Source of the DNA: Bodo saltans
Taxonomy: Eukaryota > Euglenozoa > Kinetoplastea > Eubodonida > Bodonidae
Length of the DNA: 46,516 nt
Assembly (NCBI GenBank): GCA_001460835.1
Contig: CYKH01001744.1
Span: 1 to 46,516 of the forward strand
Reading direction: 5' to 3'
A program made the translations under genes and the position numbers. Within the stretch, counting starts at the first letter, position 1. Every line of letters starts with the position of its first letter. The notes under the pieces are model-generated. The model searched no databases. It had not been told where the DNA came from and worked only from the letters and a program-made list of their open reading frames with translations. Below are positions 17,593 through 26,504 of the stretch, piece by piece.

Positions 17593-18566
17593 NNNNNNNN
17601 NNNNNNNNNNNNNNNNNNNNNNNNNNNNNNNNNNNNNNNNNNNNNNNNNNNNNNNNNNNNNNNNNNNNNNNNNNNNNNNNNNNNNNNNNNNNNNNNNNNN
17701 NNNNNNNNNNNNNNNNNNNNNNNNNNNNNNNNNNNNNNNNNNNNNNNNNNNNNNNNNNNNNNNNNNNNNNNNNNNNNNNNNNNNNNNNNNNNNNNNNNNN
17801 NNNNNNNNNNNNNNNNNNNNNNNNNNNNNNNNNNNNNNNNNNNNNNNNNNNNNNNNNNNNNNNNNNNNNNNNNNNNNNNNNNNNNNNNNNNNNNNNNNNN
17901 NNNNNNNNNNNNNNNNNNNNNNNNNNNNNNNNNNNNNNNNNNNNNNNNNNNNNNNNNNNNNNNNNNNNNNNNNNNNNNNNNNNNNNNNNNNNNNNNNNNN
18001 NNNNNNNNNNNNNNNNNNNNNNNNNNNNNNNNNNNNNNNNNNNNNNNNNNNNNNNNNNNNNNNNNNNNNNNNNNNNNNNNNNNNNNNNNNNNNNNNNNNN
18101 NNNNNNNNNNNNNNNNNNNNNNNNNNNNNNNNNNNNNNNNNNNNNNNNNNNNNNNNNNNNNNNNNNNNNNNNNNNNNNNNNNNNNNNNNNNNNNNNNNNN
18201 NNNNNNNNNNNNNNNNNNNNNNNNNNNNNNNNNNNNNNNNNNNNNNNNNNNNNNNNNNNNNNNNNNNNNNNNNNNNNNNNNNNNNNNNNNNNNNNNNNNN
18301 NNNNNNNNNNNNNNNNNNNNNNNNNNNNNNNNNNNNNNNNNNNNNNNNNNNNNNNNNNNNNNNNNNNNNNNNNNNNNNNNNNNNNNNNNNNNNNNNNNNN
18401 NNNNNNNNNNNNNNNNNNNNNNNNNNNNNNNNNNNNNNNNNNNNNNNNNNNNNNNNNNNNNNNNNNNNNNNNNNNNNNNNNNNNNNNNNNNNNNNNNNNN
18501 NNNNNNNNNNNNNNNNNNNNNNNNNNNNNNNNNNNNNNNNNNNNNNNNNNNNNNNNNNNNNNNNNN
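17593..18566. other. assembly gap (974 N)
   Basis: The run of N starts within the second repeat copy. Its length is as given in the sequence and may be an estimate. It hides the rest of the tandem unit or units and the 5' part of the gene ending at 19181. Confidence 0.99.
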
Positions 18567-19181
18567 ATTGGTGCGGATGACGCCACGGGCACCACCAATC
18601 ATATCAACTGTCACAATCAACAACAGCATCACTCTGTTAGTATACCCATTCCTGTGTTTGCCATCGTTCTTGGGAACCCTGGTAAATTCATGGCAGATGT
18701 GTGCAATGTGAATGGACTCGTGGTGTACCGCAGCCAGCCACCATCGCGCCACCACTATTTTGGAAGGAGTCGTGTTGAGTACCATGAGCTCCTTCGGAGA
18801 AACGGAATTGTAGGCGCACAATCATATCATCGGCAGCCCAACTCGGAGGACGAAAAAAGACGGAGGACGAATGCAGGCATTGCACGGAAGAATGCCGCAA
18901 TACACGATATGTTTGACATGGATGATGAAGAAGTGGATCAAAACCAGCAGGTTAGTTTGACTACGCAGACTATGTTGTTACCGTCCTCCTCCCCCAGCCG
19001 CAACGATGCCTTGCCGAGTTGTGTGGTGCACAAATCATGTGAATCCGTCGTATTTGCGTTAGTGACAGATTCTGAGATGCGTCGTGGCCGGAGGCTCGCT
19101 TTTTCCATGGCACGAGGTGCTCTCGGCGCAAGAAAGAAAATGAAACGCCGCTCTCTCTCTCTCTCAGCGATGACTGAGTAA
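18567..19181 (+). CDS. 3' part of an unidentified basic protein
   Basis: The frame is open from the first base after the gap to TAA 19179-19181 (204 residues). The segment has a hydrophobic stretch (SIPIPVFAIVLGNPGKF), an Arg/Lys-rich region with DEKRRRTNAG, an acidic patch DMDDEEVDQ and a strongly basic C-terminus (RRGRRLAF..., then ARKKMKRRS). No domain is recognised. The 5' end lies in the gap; it could be a different gene from the tandem unit. Confidence 0.6.
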   Translation: MGADDATGTTNHINCHNQQQHHSVSIPIPVFAIVLGNPGKFMADVCNVNGLVVYRSQPPSRHHYFGRSRVEYHELLRRNGIVGAQSYHRQPNSEDEKRRRTNAGIARKNAAIHDMFDMDDEEVDQNQQVSLTTQTMLLPSSSPSRNDALPSCVVHKSCESVVFALVTDSEMRRGRRLAFSMARGALGARKKMKRRSLSLSAMTE

Positions 19182-19298
19182 TTGTTGGGATAATAGAGGA
19201 AAAGTTCATAATGCTCATGTGATCCGAACTTGACAATACAAGTACTACCATCTCTCTGCTTTTGGTTGGAATACGAGAGGCAGAGACAAGTCAACGTC

Positions 19299-19315
19299 GT
19301 TTTTCTTTTTCAAAG
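19299..19315 (+). promoter_or_regulatory. candidate trans-splice acceptor of the ankyrin-NMT gene
   Basis: A run of pyrimidines (19299-19311) is followed by AG at 19314-19315. The chosen ATG at 19402 is 87 bases downstream. Upstream in-frame codons start only from a GTG that overlaps this site. Confidence 0.55.
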
Positions 19316-19401
19316 TGCAAGTGCACACCTTCTCACTACAAACAGTTGTTTCTTTGTTTCGAAAATCTAGTGAGAATCAGCATAGGTTTGTAGGACTTAA
19401 A

Positions 19402-21609
19402 ATGTCGGACCTATCGAGCCCTCCCGCCACCAGCGAAGTGCCTCCGAGCAGTGGTGAAACAGAGCCCACCAAGCTTGAGCCCATCACAGCCCAAGAAGCA
19501 GAAGCACTCATCCAACGTTACGATGCTATCCCTTCAGCAGCTGACAGGAAAGAATTCTTGACAAGCCTTCCCTCCAACCAAAAAGAAGTGATCCTCAATG
19601 ATTTTAGAAGGCGACTCGCTGCACAAAAGGCAAACGAACAAAGTTCGAACAGCAATGCACCAAAGGTCGGCCAGCATCCTCCTCCCAAGATGGGGTACGC
19701 GTATGTAAGTGGCAACGGTGGCAACGGCGGCGAGGAATTCGAAGACTACGAAGACGACATGGACGACTACGACGTAGACGATGAGTTTGATGAGTTCGAT
19801 ATGGAACACTTGGAGGACCACATGTTGGCAGCGCAGGCTCGCCACACAACAAAAACTGCTTTCGGCGGAGGCATCGACCTTGCAGCGCTTGCGAACCCGG
19901 AGAACGCGCCAGTGATCGCCACCGATTTATTGGCCCGCAGAAAGGAAGTAGGAGACTTTGAACTGCTCAGAACTGCCAAGATGGGAGACCTCATCTCGTT
20001 CCAGTTCTTCGAATCCCACATCCCCACATCTGTGAACCTGTTCTTCGACAACAACAACAGAGACGCACTGCACTACGCTGTGGACGGCGGCTCGATTGAT
20101 CTTGTTAGATACCTCGTTGAGGAGAAGTCCATGATCTTGAGAAAAGACGAAAGGCTGAAGGCCACCCCGCTGGACATGGCTGTCCTCCTCGAACGTGCAG
20201 ACATCGCAAAGTACCTCACTTCCAAATTCCCTGTAGACCCCAAACCGTACGGCGAAGCTCTTTCCGCGTTTGCGCCAGCGCCGCCAAGGTTCTGCATCTC
20301 CAAAGCCGCGCCTGTAGTGCAGCCAGCTAAGCGCGATCGGTTATTTTGGTCAGCCGATCCTGTCGTCAAGTCTTCGACATCTGGATTCAGTTACCATGCT
20401 GATGAGCTCACTATTTCCAATGCTGCAGACGACGCCGCATTCACCACGTTTGTAGCGGTGGCGAATCGACCGGTGTGTGGCGGGCATCACGGCCTCGATA
20501 GCTGGACGGTCCCAGTCGACTGTGCAATCCTCTCCGCTGTTGTGAGGCCTCAATCGACCGATTCTGCCGCATCGGTGACGATCATTGGTGTCACAGCAAA
20601 GAGCAACGCAGACGCAACGAAACTTGAGCCTGCAGGTATCTGCTTGGCCCTCGGCGGCATCACAGCGGGCACTGAGTCAGGTCCTCTTCAGTTTGTCGTC
20701 AAGCAGGGCACTGCACAGGCTGTGTCGATGACGTGTGCGCTACTTGGGTCGTTCAGCGTCCTCCCCCAGCACCAGCGGCATGGAATCAATGCGCTAATGA
20801 TGACGAAGTTGAGGACAATTCTACGTGCACGTGCGGCAGCACCTGTTGTCGCACTGTTCTCCTGCAAAGAGCGGCTTCCCCCACTTCCCATCACGCTTGT
20901 GAAGTGGTTCCGTCGATCGATACGCCCTCTGACGCTGTTGTCCTCCGACTACCTTCTCGCGGCGTCGGAGGTGTACCCTGACTTCTACAGCTACGACGAT
21001 CGGCTGAGGGTCGATTGGGTTGCCAAGGAAACGCCGCTTCCGTCCCAGCTTACCACCGCCACATTGCTGGGGTGGATTAAGGCAGATGATGAACGCGCCG
21101 AATTTCTCCAAACTGGTATCACTGCGCTGCTGGAGAAAGTGGCCTCCAAGGAGGCTGCGTTTGCGGTGTTTTTATGCACAACACCAACAGCCATTGGTCA
21201 AACGCTGCTGAATCCTGGACTGCAAACTTTCTTCCTTGCATCAGCTGACGCGAAAAGCATTACCGATGTGATCTGCATCCGAGTGAGGGAATCACGCGAG
21301 CAGGATGGCAGCGGTAAACGCCTGCGATGCGCTTCCGTTGTTTTCTCCGCGTTTACGACCATCACCGGCGAAAAGAAAGCGCTCGAGCTGCTCGCTGTGG
21401 CCGCACAACTCGACTGTGACACGCTATTTGTACCGAACACGTGTGGCTTCACCGACTCCGACTTCTCGAAGGCGATGTTTGAGGAAGCCGACAACTGCCG
21501 CGAGTACCTCTACGGCGTGACGGACTGCAGTGATGCTGAGCCCAAGAGTGTGATCACTGGAACTGCTATGATGCCCGCTGGGAAAGTGTTCGTCCCACTC
21601 GGGCTCTAA
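19402..21609 (+). CDS. ankyrin repeats fused to a diverged N-myristoyltransferase-like domain
   Basis: The ATG at 19402 gives 735 residues. After a helical N-terminus (about 28-80) and an acidic Asp/Glu/Tyr run (about 115-135), ankyrin units occupy about 186-285 (NRDALHYAVDGGSIDLVRYL, then ATPLDMAVLLERADIAKYL). From about 314 the sequence follows N-myristoyltransferase landmarks. LFWSADPVVK resembles the FW..QPV.K start. SFSVLPQHQRHGINALMM resembles the conserved helix after the FLCVH strand. LPPLPITLVKWFRRSIRPL resembles the LP.P....YWHRSLNP block. The C-terminus (FEEADNCREYLYG, ending VFVPLGL) resembles the FL..LKFG...YYLYN and final strand. NMT transfers myristate from myristoyl-CoA to N-terminal glycine. 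Many normally invariant residues differ, so activity is doubtful. Confidence 0.65.
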   Translation: MSDLSSPPATSEVPPSSGETEPTKLEPITAQEAEALIQRYDAIPSAADRKEFLTSLPSNQKEVILNDFRRRLAAQKANEQSSNSNAPKVGQHPPPKMGYAYVSGNGGNGGEEFEDYEDDMDDYDVDDEFDEFDMEHLEDHMLAAQARHTTKTAFGGGIDLAALANPENAPVIATDLLARRKEVGDFELLRTAKMGDLISFQFFESHIPTSVNLFFDNNNRDALHYAVDGGSIDLVRYLVEEKSMILRKDERLKATPLDMAVLLERADIAKYLTSKFPVDPKPYGEALSAFAPAPPRFCISKAAPVVQPAKRDRLFWSADPVVKSSTSGFSYHADELTISNAADDAAFTTFVAVANRPVCGGHHGLDSWTVPVDCAILSAVVRPQSTDSAASVTIIGVTAKSNADATKLEPAGICLALGGITAGTESGPLQFVVKQGTAQAVSMTCALLGSFSVLPQHQRHGINALMMTKLRTILRARAAAPVVALFSCKERLPPLPITLVKWFRRSIRPLTLLSSDYLLAASEVYPDFYSYDDRLRVDWVAKETPLPSQLTTATLLGWIKADDERAEFLQTGITALLEKVASKEAAFAVFLCTTPTAIGQTLLNPGLQTFFLASADAKSITDVICIRVRESREQDGSGKRLRCASVVFSAFTTITGEKKALELLAVAAQLDCDTLFVPNTCGFTDSDFSKAMFEEADNCREYLYGVTDCSDAEPKSVITGTAMMPAGKVFVPLGL

Positions 21610-21940
21610 AAAATGGTAGAAAAAGCTCACACAGATGGATTACAATAGGCAACAGAGTTGTTACGAAAAAAAAGCGAAACGCAAACCTGTATGAGAGCTT
21701 ATGCTTACGACGAGCTTACGAAGTTTTAAAGAAAAATTGCGACTTTAAAGTGAATTATGGCGATGGTCCTTTTTGTTTACAATCTTAATACAAACACAAC
21801 TAAAGCAGCTTTGCTTTTTTGTGTACAAATCGCACAACGTACAGTCTTTTTCGAGCATACGGGTGGGGGTTCTTTCGCGTGCGTATTTTCCATGTTTCCA
21901 CTGCTCTGTTTAGGGGAAAAAAAGAAATTTGAACAAAAAA
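21610..21940 (+). other. intergenic region between the ankyrin-NMT gene and the mitochondrial repeat protein
   Basis: No gene is supported. A short open stretch at 21757-21975 begins with an ATG but reads through the next start codon in another frame and has no domain. Short T-rich runs near 21811-21821 and 21848-21852 could guide splicing. Confidence 0.45.
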
Positions 21941-24900
21941 ATGAGAAGATCAGGATCATCTCTGATGTTGTATGATAGCAGCGCAAGGGCAGCACTGATT
22001 GGAACACTGATCTTGTCACCTGCCTCGATAATGATCCATCCGTCGTCCGTCTTGCGAACCCAGGTAGCCCCCTTCTCCACCACCTCTGCTTTGCTTCAAC
22101 AACAACAGCAACGAACTGGTGGTGGTAGTAGTGCAGGCCCATCGCAACATCAACAGCGCCATGGTGGTGGAGGAGGTCATCATAACAGCAGGCACAGCAA
22201 CAACAGCAATTACCAACATCGAAACCACCAGCAGCACAACCGTCACCCCCACCAGCAGCAGCAGCAGCGGCGCAATAATCACTCTGGACAACAATCGAGA
22301 CAACAGCATCAACCCACCGCAACAACGCCAACTCAGTATCAAGAAAGTTTATCTCGCCAAGTGAATGCCTCGAGTGAGGGCCCCGTGGCACCGTTGACGC
22401 TAGAAGAAAAGCTTCAACGAAGATTTGGCCCTCACGCAAAGCTCGTTGTGCGCCAACAGCAACGCCCAGCTGCATCACAGACAACAACAACAACAACCGC
22501 TTCTGATGATAACGAAGCAAACAAAAATCTTGAAGAATCGCAGAAACAACCGAAGACTGTTTTCAAAGCAAGTGTCACCTTCAAGCAGCTAGGGTTCCCA
22601 GTTGAAATTGCATCAATTGAGTCCGACACGTTTGACAAAGCTGAGGCGCTGGTATTTGAGACCGCGATGAACTCCAACGTCATTGCGTTGTTGCCAAGCA
22701 TGTTCCGCAGCAACAGTAGCGGGAGCAGTCAAGACGAGGGCGAGGCGATGAGGGAGCTGCGAGAATTGAAACGCACCGTCGATGATCTGCGCAACGCTTG
22801 CCAAACTTTGGGCCGAATTTTGAAATTCAGTGTCAAGCCGAAGATGCAAAAACAGCAAAAGGCGCCGTCAGTGGGTGAGCCTCTCCAAACAGGTTCGCCC
22901 AACAAGAACGATGATCCTCCAATTGTCTCCCCGCCGCCAACTCCCTCAGAGACAGCAACGGCACCAACATCCTCTCCTGCTGTGTACGGGTGCCGTGTGT
23001 ATTTCCGCGATGACTGGTCCGTCACCGCAAACTTGGCGTTCCTGCATGAGGCTCGGGGCTACAGTCCCAACGATGCGCTTTCAAATTGTCTACGAGAAGT
23101 CGGGAAACGTTTTGCAGATGAACTTGCAAGTGATGCGTTTGTCAAAGCAGATTATCTGGAAGCGGTTCGAGTTCTAGAACTCCATGGAAAATCAGTCGTT
23201 GCCCATGTGATGGGCGCCCCGATAGCCTACGACGATTCATCATCATTGGGAGCAGATGCTGATGGCCAGAGGAAGCAGACGATACCAAATAAACAAGAAC
23301 AGGGAGTGTTACCAACAACAGGTGATGTCGATCAACAACAGCATGGTAATCGTTCAGCAGAGCAAACAGTGACGCCGTCTGTTGTATCCATTGTAGCACG
23401 CGTGACGGATCACGCCACGAGCAACTCGTACGAGGTGCGCTGCACAGATCAGGAGTCTCTTGTCGACGCTTATCGAACCATCGCGCAGCACCTCTTTAAT
23501 GCTGAAGCAAACACAACACCATCGTCGTCCACCTCATCCCTTCTGTCGGACGAGGTGGAGAGTATTGTATTGGGAAGCCCCTCTTACTCCTCCTCTACCC
23601 ACAACGCTCAGCACAACATTGCGGTGTCCTCTGGGTGGCTTGCGTCGTGCCCAGTCCAAGCCGCAAGTCGAACCGTCGGTGGCAATATTTTTACTCTTGC
23701 GGATCAAGCAGACGAAATGCCCTTGAAGTTAAAACTCCGATACCAATGCGAAGGAATGCTGTACCACGCACTCGAATCTCAGCTCATCCAAGAGGTTTCA
23801 CCGCCACCAACAGCAGTCGAGGGGAACAACAACGGTGCGAAGGCCGAAGAGTCGTTGTCGTCGTTTGCGGAAATTGCGCGACGAATGATGCGCGTTGAGG
23901 TGGAAGAAATTGCCCCAACAGGAGGCCTGACGCTGGTCGTTTCTGCCAACAACAACAACAACAACAACAACAACAGTGCTGCTCCAGCAGTGGAACAAGT
24001 CGTCAGCACACGGCTGTATCAGTACCGCGCCACCGCAACTCTCAACGGCCTGCAAGTCGGCCAGAGTGAAGGCAGCGGTGCGTATCGTGTGGAGCTCGAC
24101 GTTTGGATTCAACTTCTCAATCATCTTCTCGACATGTTCCCCGAGATGGCACGTTTTCACTTTGCGCATTGTTACCCAACAGTAGAAGCGCTGGAACGTG
24201 CTGCGCACCACCACGACAACTACCGTTTGTTTAACTTGAAAGGCAAGTGGACCGTGTACAGTGTCCTCGGTGCGATTTCATCCACGTTGCTCACGCCGTC
24301 GACATTCGCTCACAGCGCCGGTGGTGCCAGCAACAACCGTTTAGACAAAATCCTCACGGACTTTGACGGAACCAACCCATCTTGTCGCGCGGAAGCGCGA
24401 ATTATTGTAAATGACGGCTACCACACCAAAGCCATGATTGCCAAAAGGTACGGGCCCCAGAGAGGGCACGTCTTGCGAATGGCCGTCACCGACGCAATTC
24501 AACAAAATTTTCCAAACCAGTTCCAAATCGCCACCCAGCACGATGATTTCAGCGGCTCACTCGTGACCTCAGATGACGTCTCTGCCCATGGACGACGACT
24601 CCGTGCCCTTCCCCGCGAAAAGCGTGTGACGCACGTGAACCAAATGTTTGGTGTGATTGGCTGCTTTGGTGAAGAAGACTATGGATGGCGCGCCTTGCGC
24701 ATTCGTACGAGAACCATCGCCGGAGATGCCGCTCGTTGCATCGCGGAATTGGAAGCCCAAGTTCAAGGCGAAAAGGGTCGTCGTATTGTTGCCGCGTCGC
24801 CCATCGCCGCCACTGCAAAGAACGCCAAGAAATTGTTGATTTATCAGGTGTGCAAGCAATACTTCCCCAAAGATTTGGAGAACTACATGAAACTAGGACG

Positions 24901-26221
24901 TGGCGATGCGCGGCATCCGGATGCTCTTATGGCAGACCACAAGATATGTCGAGTGTATTCTGCCGCTACGCCGTTCTTTGCTCAAGTGTTGGCAATGCTT
25001 GACAAACGTCAGCCTGACCTGGCACCGTTTTCCTGGCGCCTCGAGCGCGCTCGTCGGAGCGGTAACCATGATGACGATGACGGGTCTGAAGAAAGTCTTT
25101 TGCAACCACTCCACCTGCAATTCAAAGCGACGGTAATGGGAAACAATGGCGATGTCGTGGTTGCGGAACGGCTTGGTGAGGAAGGTGAGGGTGCCCTGTC
25201 CGTTGTGCGCAGCATTCTTCGTGCAACGTGCGCGACGTACATCAAAGATGCCGGTGTTGTGGACAGCATTGAGTTGTGGAGAGAGTTTGAGACATCACCA
25301 CCTCCACCAGTCTCCTCCTCCCATGATCTGTGCAGTGTGTTGTTCCAAATGACGCTTGGCGGCCTCGGTGGTGGTGATGGCTCGTCACGAGACGCGGTGA
25401 ACACCCAACAGCAACTCGCAGCACAAGGCCGTCCCGCGGTGGAAGTATTGTGCACGAAAGTGAACGTGGGGGAGTGGTGGCTCGCGACGGTTGTCCTTCC
25501 CAACATGTTGCATGTTCCTATCGCTCGAGCTGCGGGCCGAACCAAGCGTGAGGCGCATCGAGGAGCATTGATGCTTGCCGCCCGTACATGTTTTGCAAAA
25601 CAACTTCGATACTTCTCGAAGAATTTTGTAGAAGTTCACGCATTCACCGATGAAATTTTCCACGAACGCGTGACACCCGCACCTGAAGTCACTACTGGTG
25701 GGAAAACAACAACTGGCAAACGCAATGATGTCTCCCCAGACACTTTATCACCAAAAGTTTTCTTGGAATCATGCCTCGCACCCCAATCGCAGCAGTACCA
25801 CGACAACAGCAACCCACAAAAAACGTTGATGAGAGGGCTCATTGTTCGATATGAACAGAAAGTAGGATCGACATCATGGGAGTGTCGATTGTACTCTTCT
25901 GTGGTTGATGCTGCTGCTGCTGCTGCAAGCGAAGGGGCTGGCACGGTTGACAACAACAACAACGATGCCGAACCAACAGAACAAGATGATGCAGCAGCGA
26001 CGAAACAGCAGCAAGATGATGATGAAGAAGTTCAGATTGGATTCGGTTCTGGTCTCTCAAGAGCTCACGCTCTGCACGATGCATGTGTCGAGGCGTTGGA
26101 AACTCATTTTGCTGAAAATGTAGAAAAACGCCGTTTGGACGAACCCAATTTCTTACGACAGGCGTTCCGTGGTGCATCGTTGCAAACCGTCGTGAATGAT
26201 GACGAGGAGGTTGCTCATTAA
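21941..26221 (+). CDS. mitochondrially targeted protein of repeated alpha/beta modules, possibly RNA-binding
   Basis: The ATG at 21941 gives 1426 residues; the frame continues upstream only from a TTG. The N-terminus (MRRSGSSLMLYDSSARAALI..., later VLRTQVAPFSTTSALL) is basic, hydroxylated and free of acids, as in a mitochondrial presequence. A Gln/His/Asn-rich linker follows. About nine similar modules come next, each with two or three beta-strands followed by a helix, near residues 209, 349, 480, 693, 815, 919, 1057, 1166 and 1300. The module at 1166-1222 (GEWWLATVVLP, then AAGRTKREAHRGALMLAAR) resembles the C-terminal half of a double-stranded RNA-binding domain. Kinetoplast mRNA editing and mitoribosome assembly use such proteins, so such a role is plausible. 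I cannot name the orthologue. Confidence 0.65.
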   Translation: MRRSGSSLMLYDSSARAALIGTLILSPASIMIHPSSVLRTQVAPFSTTSALLQQQQQRTGGGSSAGPSQHQQRHGGGGGHHNSRHSNNSNYQHRNHQQHNRHPHQQQQQRRNNHSGQQSRQQHQPTATTPTQYQESLSRQVNASSEGPVAPLTLEEKLQRRFGPHAKLVVRQQQRPAASQTTTTTTASDDNEANKNLEESQKQPKTVFKASVTFKQLGFPVEIASIESDTFDKAEALVFETAMNSNVIALLPSMFRSNSSGSSQDEGEAMRELRELKRTVDDLRNACQTLGRILKFSVKPKMQKQQKAPSVGEPLQTGSPNKNDDPPIVSPPPTPSETATAPTSSPAVYGCRVYFRDDWSVTANLAFLHEARGYSPNDALSNCLREVGKRFADELASDAFVKADYLEAVRVLELHGKSVVAHVMGAPIAYDDSSSLGADADGQRKQTIPNKQEQGVLPTTGDVDQQQHGNRSAEQTVTPSVVSIVARVTDHATSNSYEVRCTDQESLVDAYRTIAQHLFNAEANTTPSSSTSSLLSDEVESIVLGSPSYSSSTHNAQHNIAVSSGWLASCPVQAASRTVGGNIFTLADQADEMPLKLKLRYQCEGMLYHALESQLIQEVSPPPTAVEGNNNGAKAEESLSSFAEIARRMMRVEVEEIAPTGGLTLVVSANNNNNNNNNSAAPAVEQVVSTRLYQYRATATLNGLQVGQSEGSGAYRVELDVWIQLLNHLLDMFPEMARFHFAHCYPTVEALERAAHHHDNYRLFNLKGKWTVYSVLGAISSTLLTPSTFAHSAGGASNNRLDKILTDFDGTNPSCRAEARIIVNDGYHTKAMIAKRYGPQRGHVLRMAVTDAIQQNFPNQFQIATQHDDFSGSLVTSDDVSAHGRRLRALPREKRVTHVNQMFGVIGCFGEEDYGWRALRIRTRTIAGDAARCIAELEAQVQGEKGRRIVAASPIAATAKNAKKLLIYQVCKQYFPKDLENYMKLGRGDARHPDALMADHKICRVYSAATPFFAQVLAMLDKRQPDLAPFSWRLERARRSGNHDDDDGSEESLLQPLHLQFKATVMGNNGDVVVAERLGEEGEGALSVVRSILRATCATYIKDAGVVDSIELWREFETSPPPPVSSSHDLCSVLFQMTLGGLGGGDGSSRDAVNTQQQLAAQGRPAVEVLCTKVNVGEWWLATVVLPNMLHVPIARAAGRTKREAHRGALMLAARTCFAKQLRYFSKNFVEVHAFTDEIFHERVTPAPEVTTGGKTTTGKRNDVSPDTLSPKVFLESCLAPQSQQYHDNSNPQKTLMRGLIVRYEQKVGSTSWECRLYSSVVDAAAAAASEGAGTVDNNNNDAEPTEQDDAAATKQQQDDDEEVQIGFGSGLSRAHALHDACVEALETHFAENVEKRRLDEPNFLRQAFRGASLQTVVNDDEEVAH
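23948..23974 (+). repeat. AAC microsatellite coding for nine Asn
   Basis: Nine AAC units lie inside the mitochondrial repeat-protein gene, between two of its modules. The run is in frame and probably a disordered linker of variable length. Confidence 0.9.
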
Positions 26222-26504
26222 GGTTGAGCTGCCTTTCTTGTTTTTTTGTGTTGGTGTGAGCTTACGTATGACGTGTGACTGTAGCTCAGCTCAAAACCGC
26301 CGCGCCGCGACGATGACGAGATTTTCACTCGAACTGCTTTTTTTTAGCAAGAAGCACAATATTTCCACTTTTGCTTTCTTTTTTCTTTTTTTTTGTTGGG
26401 CCACGTGCAACTTTTTTCCTATTTTTTCTGTCCGCCTTTGATCGCTATCAAAAGAAGCCACCCCTCCCATCTTCACAAAAAGAGGATTTCATACACGTAC
26501 GCAC
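26222..26504 (+). promoter_or_regulatory. T-rich intergenic region with candidate trans-splice acceptor of the cadherin-like gene
   Basis: Strong pyrimidine tracts lie at 26366-26396 and 26412-26440, with AG following at 26453-26454. The ATG pair at 26505 and 26508 comes 50 bases later. No other feature is seen. Confidence 0.45.

Noticed and set aside
17453-18821. Several long ORFs running through the gap on both strands
   Set aside because: They are open only because N codons are not stops.
19153-19168. CT microsatellite
   Set aside because: It is in frame in the C-terminal coding part (Ser/Leu alternation) and too short to be of interest.
25009-25545. Minus-strand ORF of 178 codons inside the mitochondrial repeat gene
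   Set aside because: Composition is Arg/Ser/Thr-rich, typical of antisense translation; the + strand has a continuous structured protein here.
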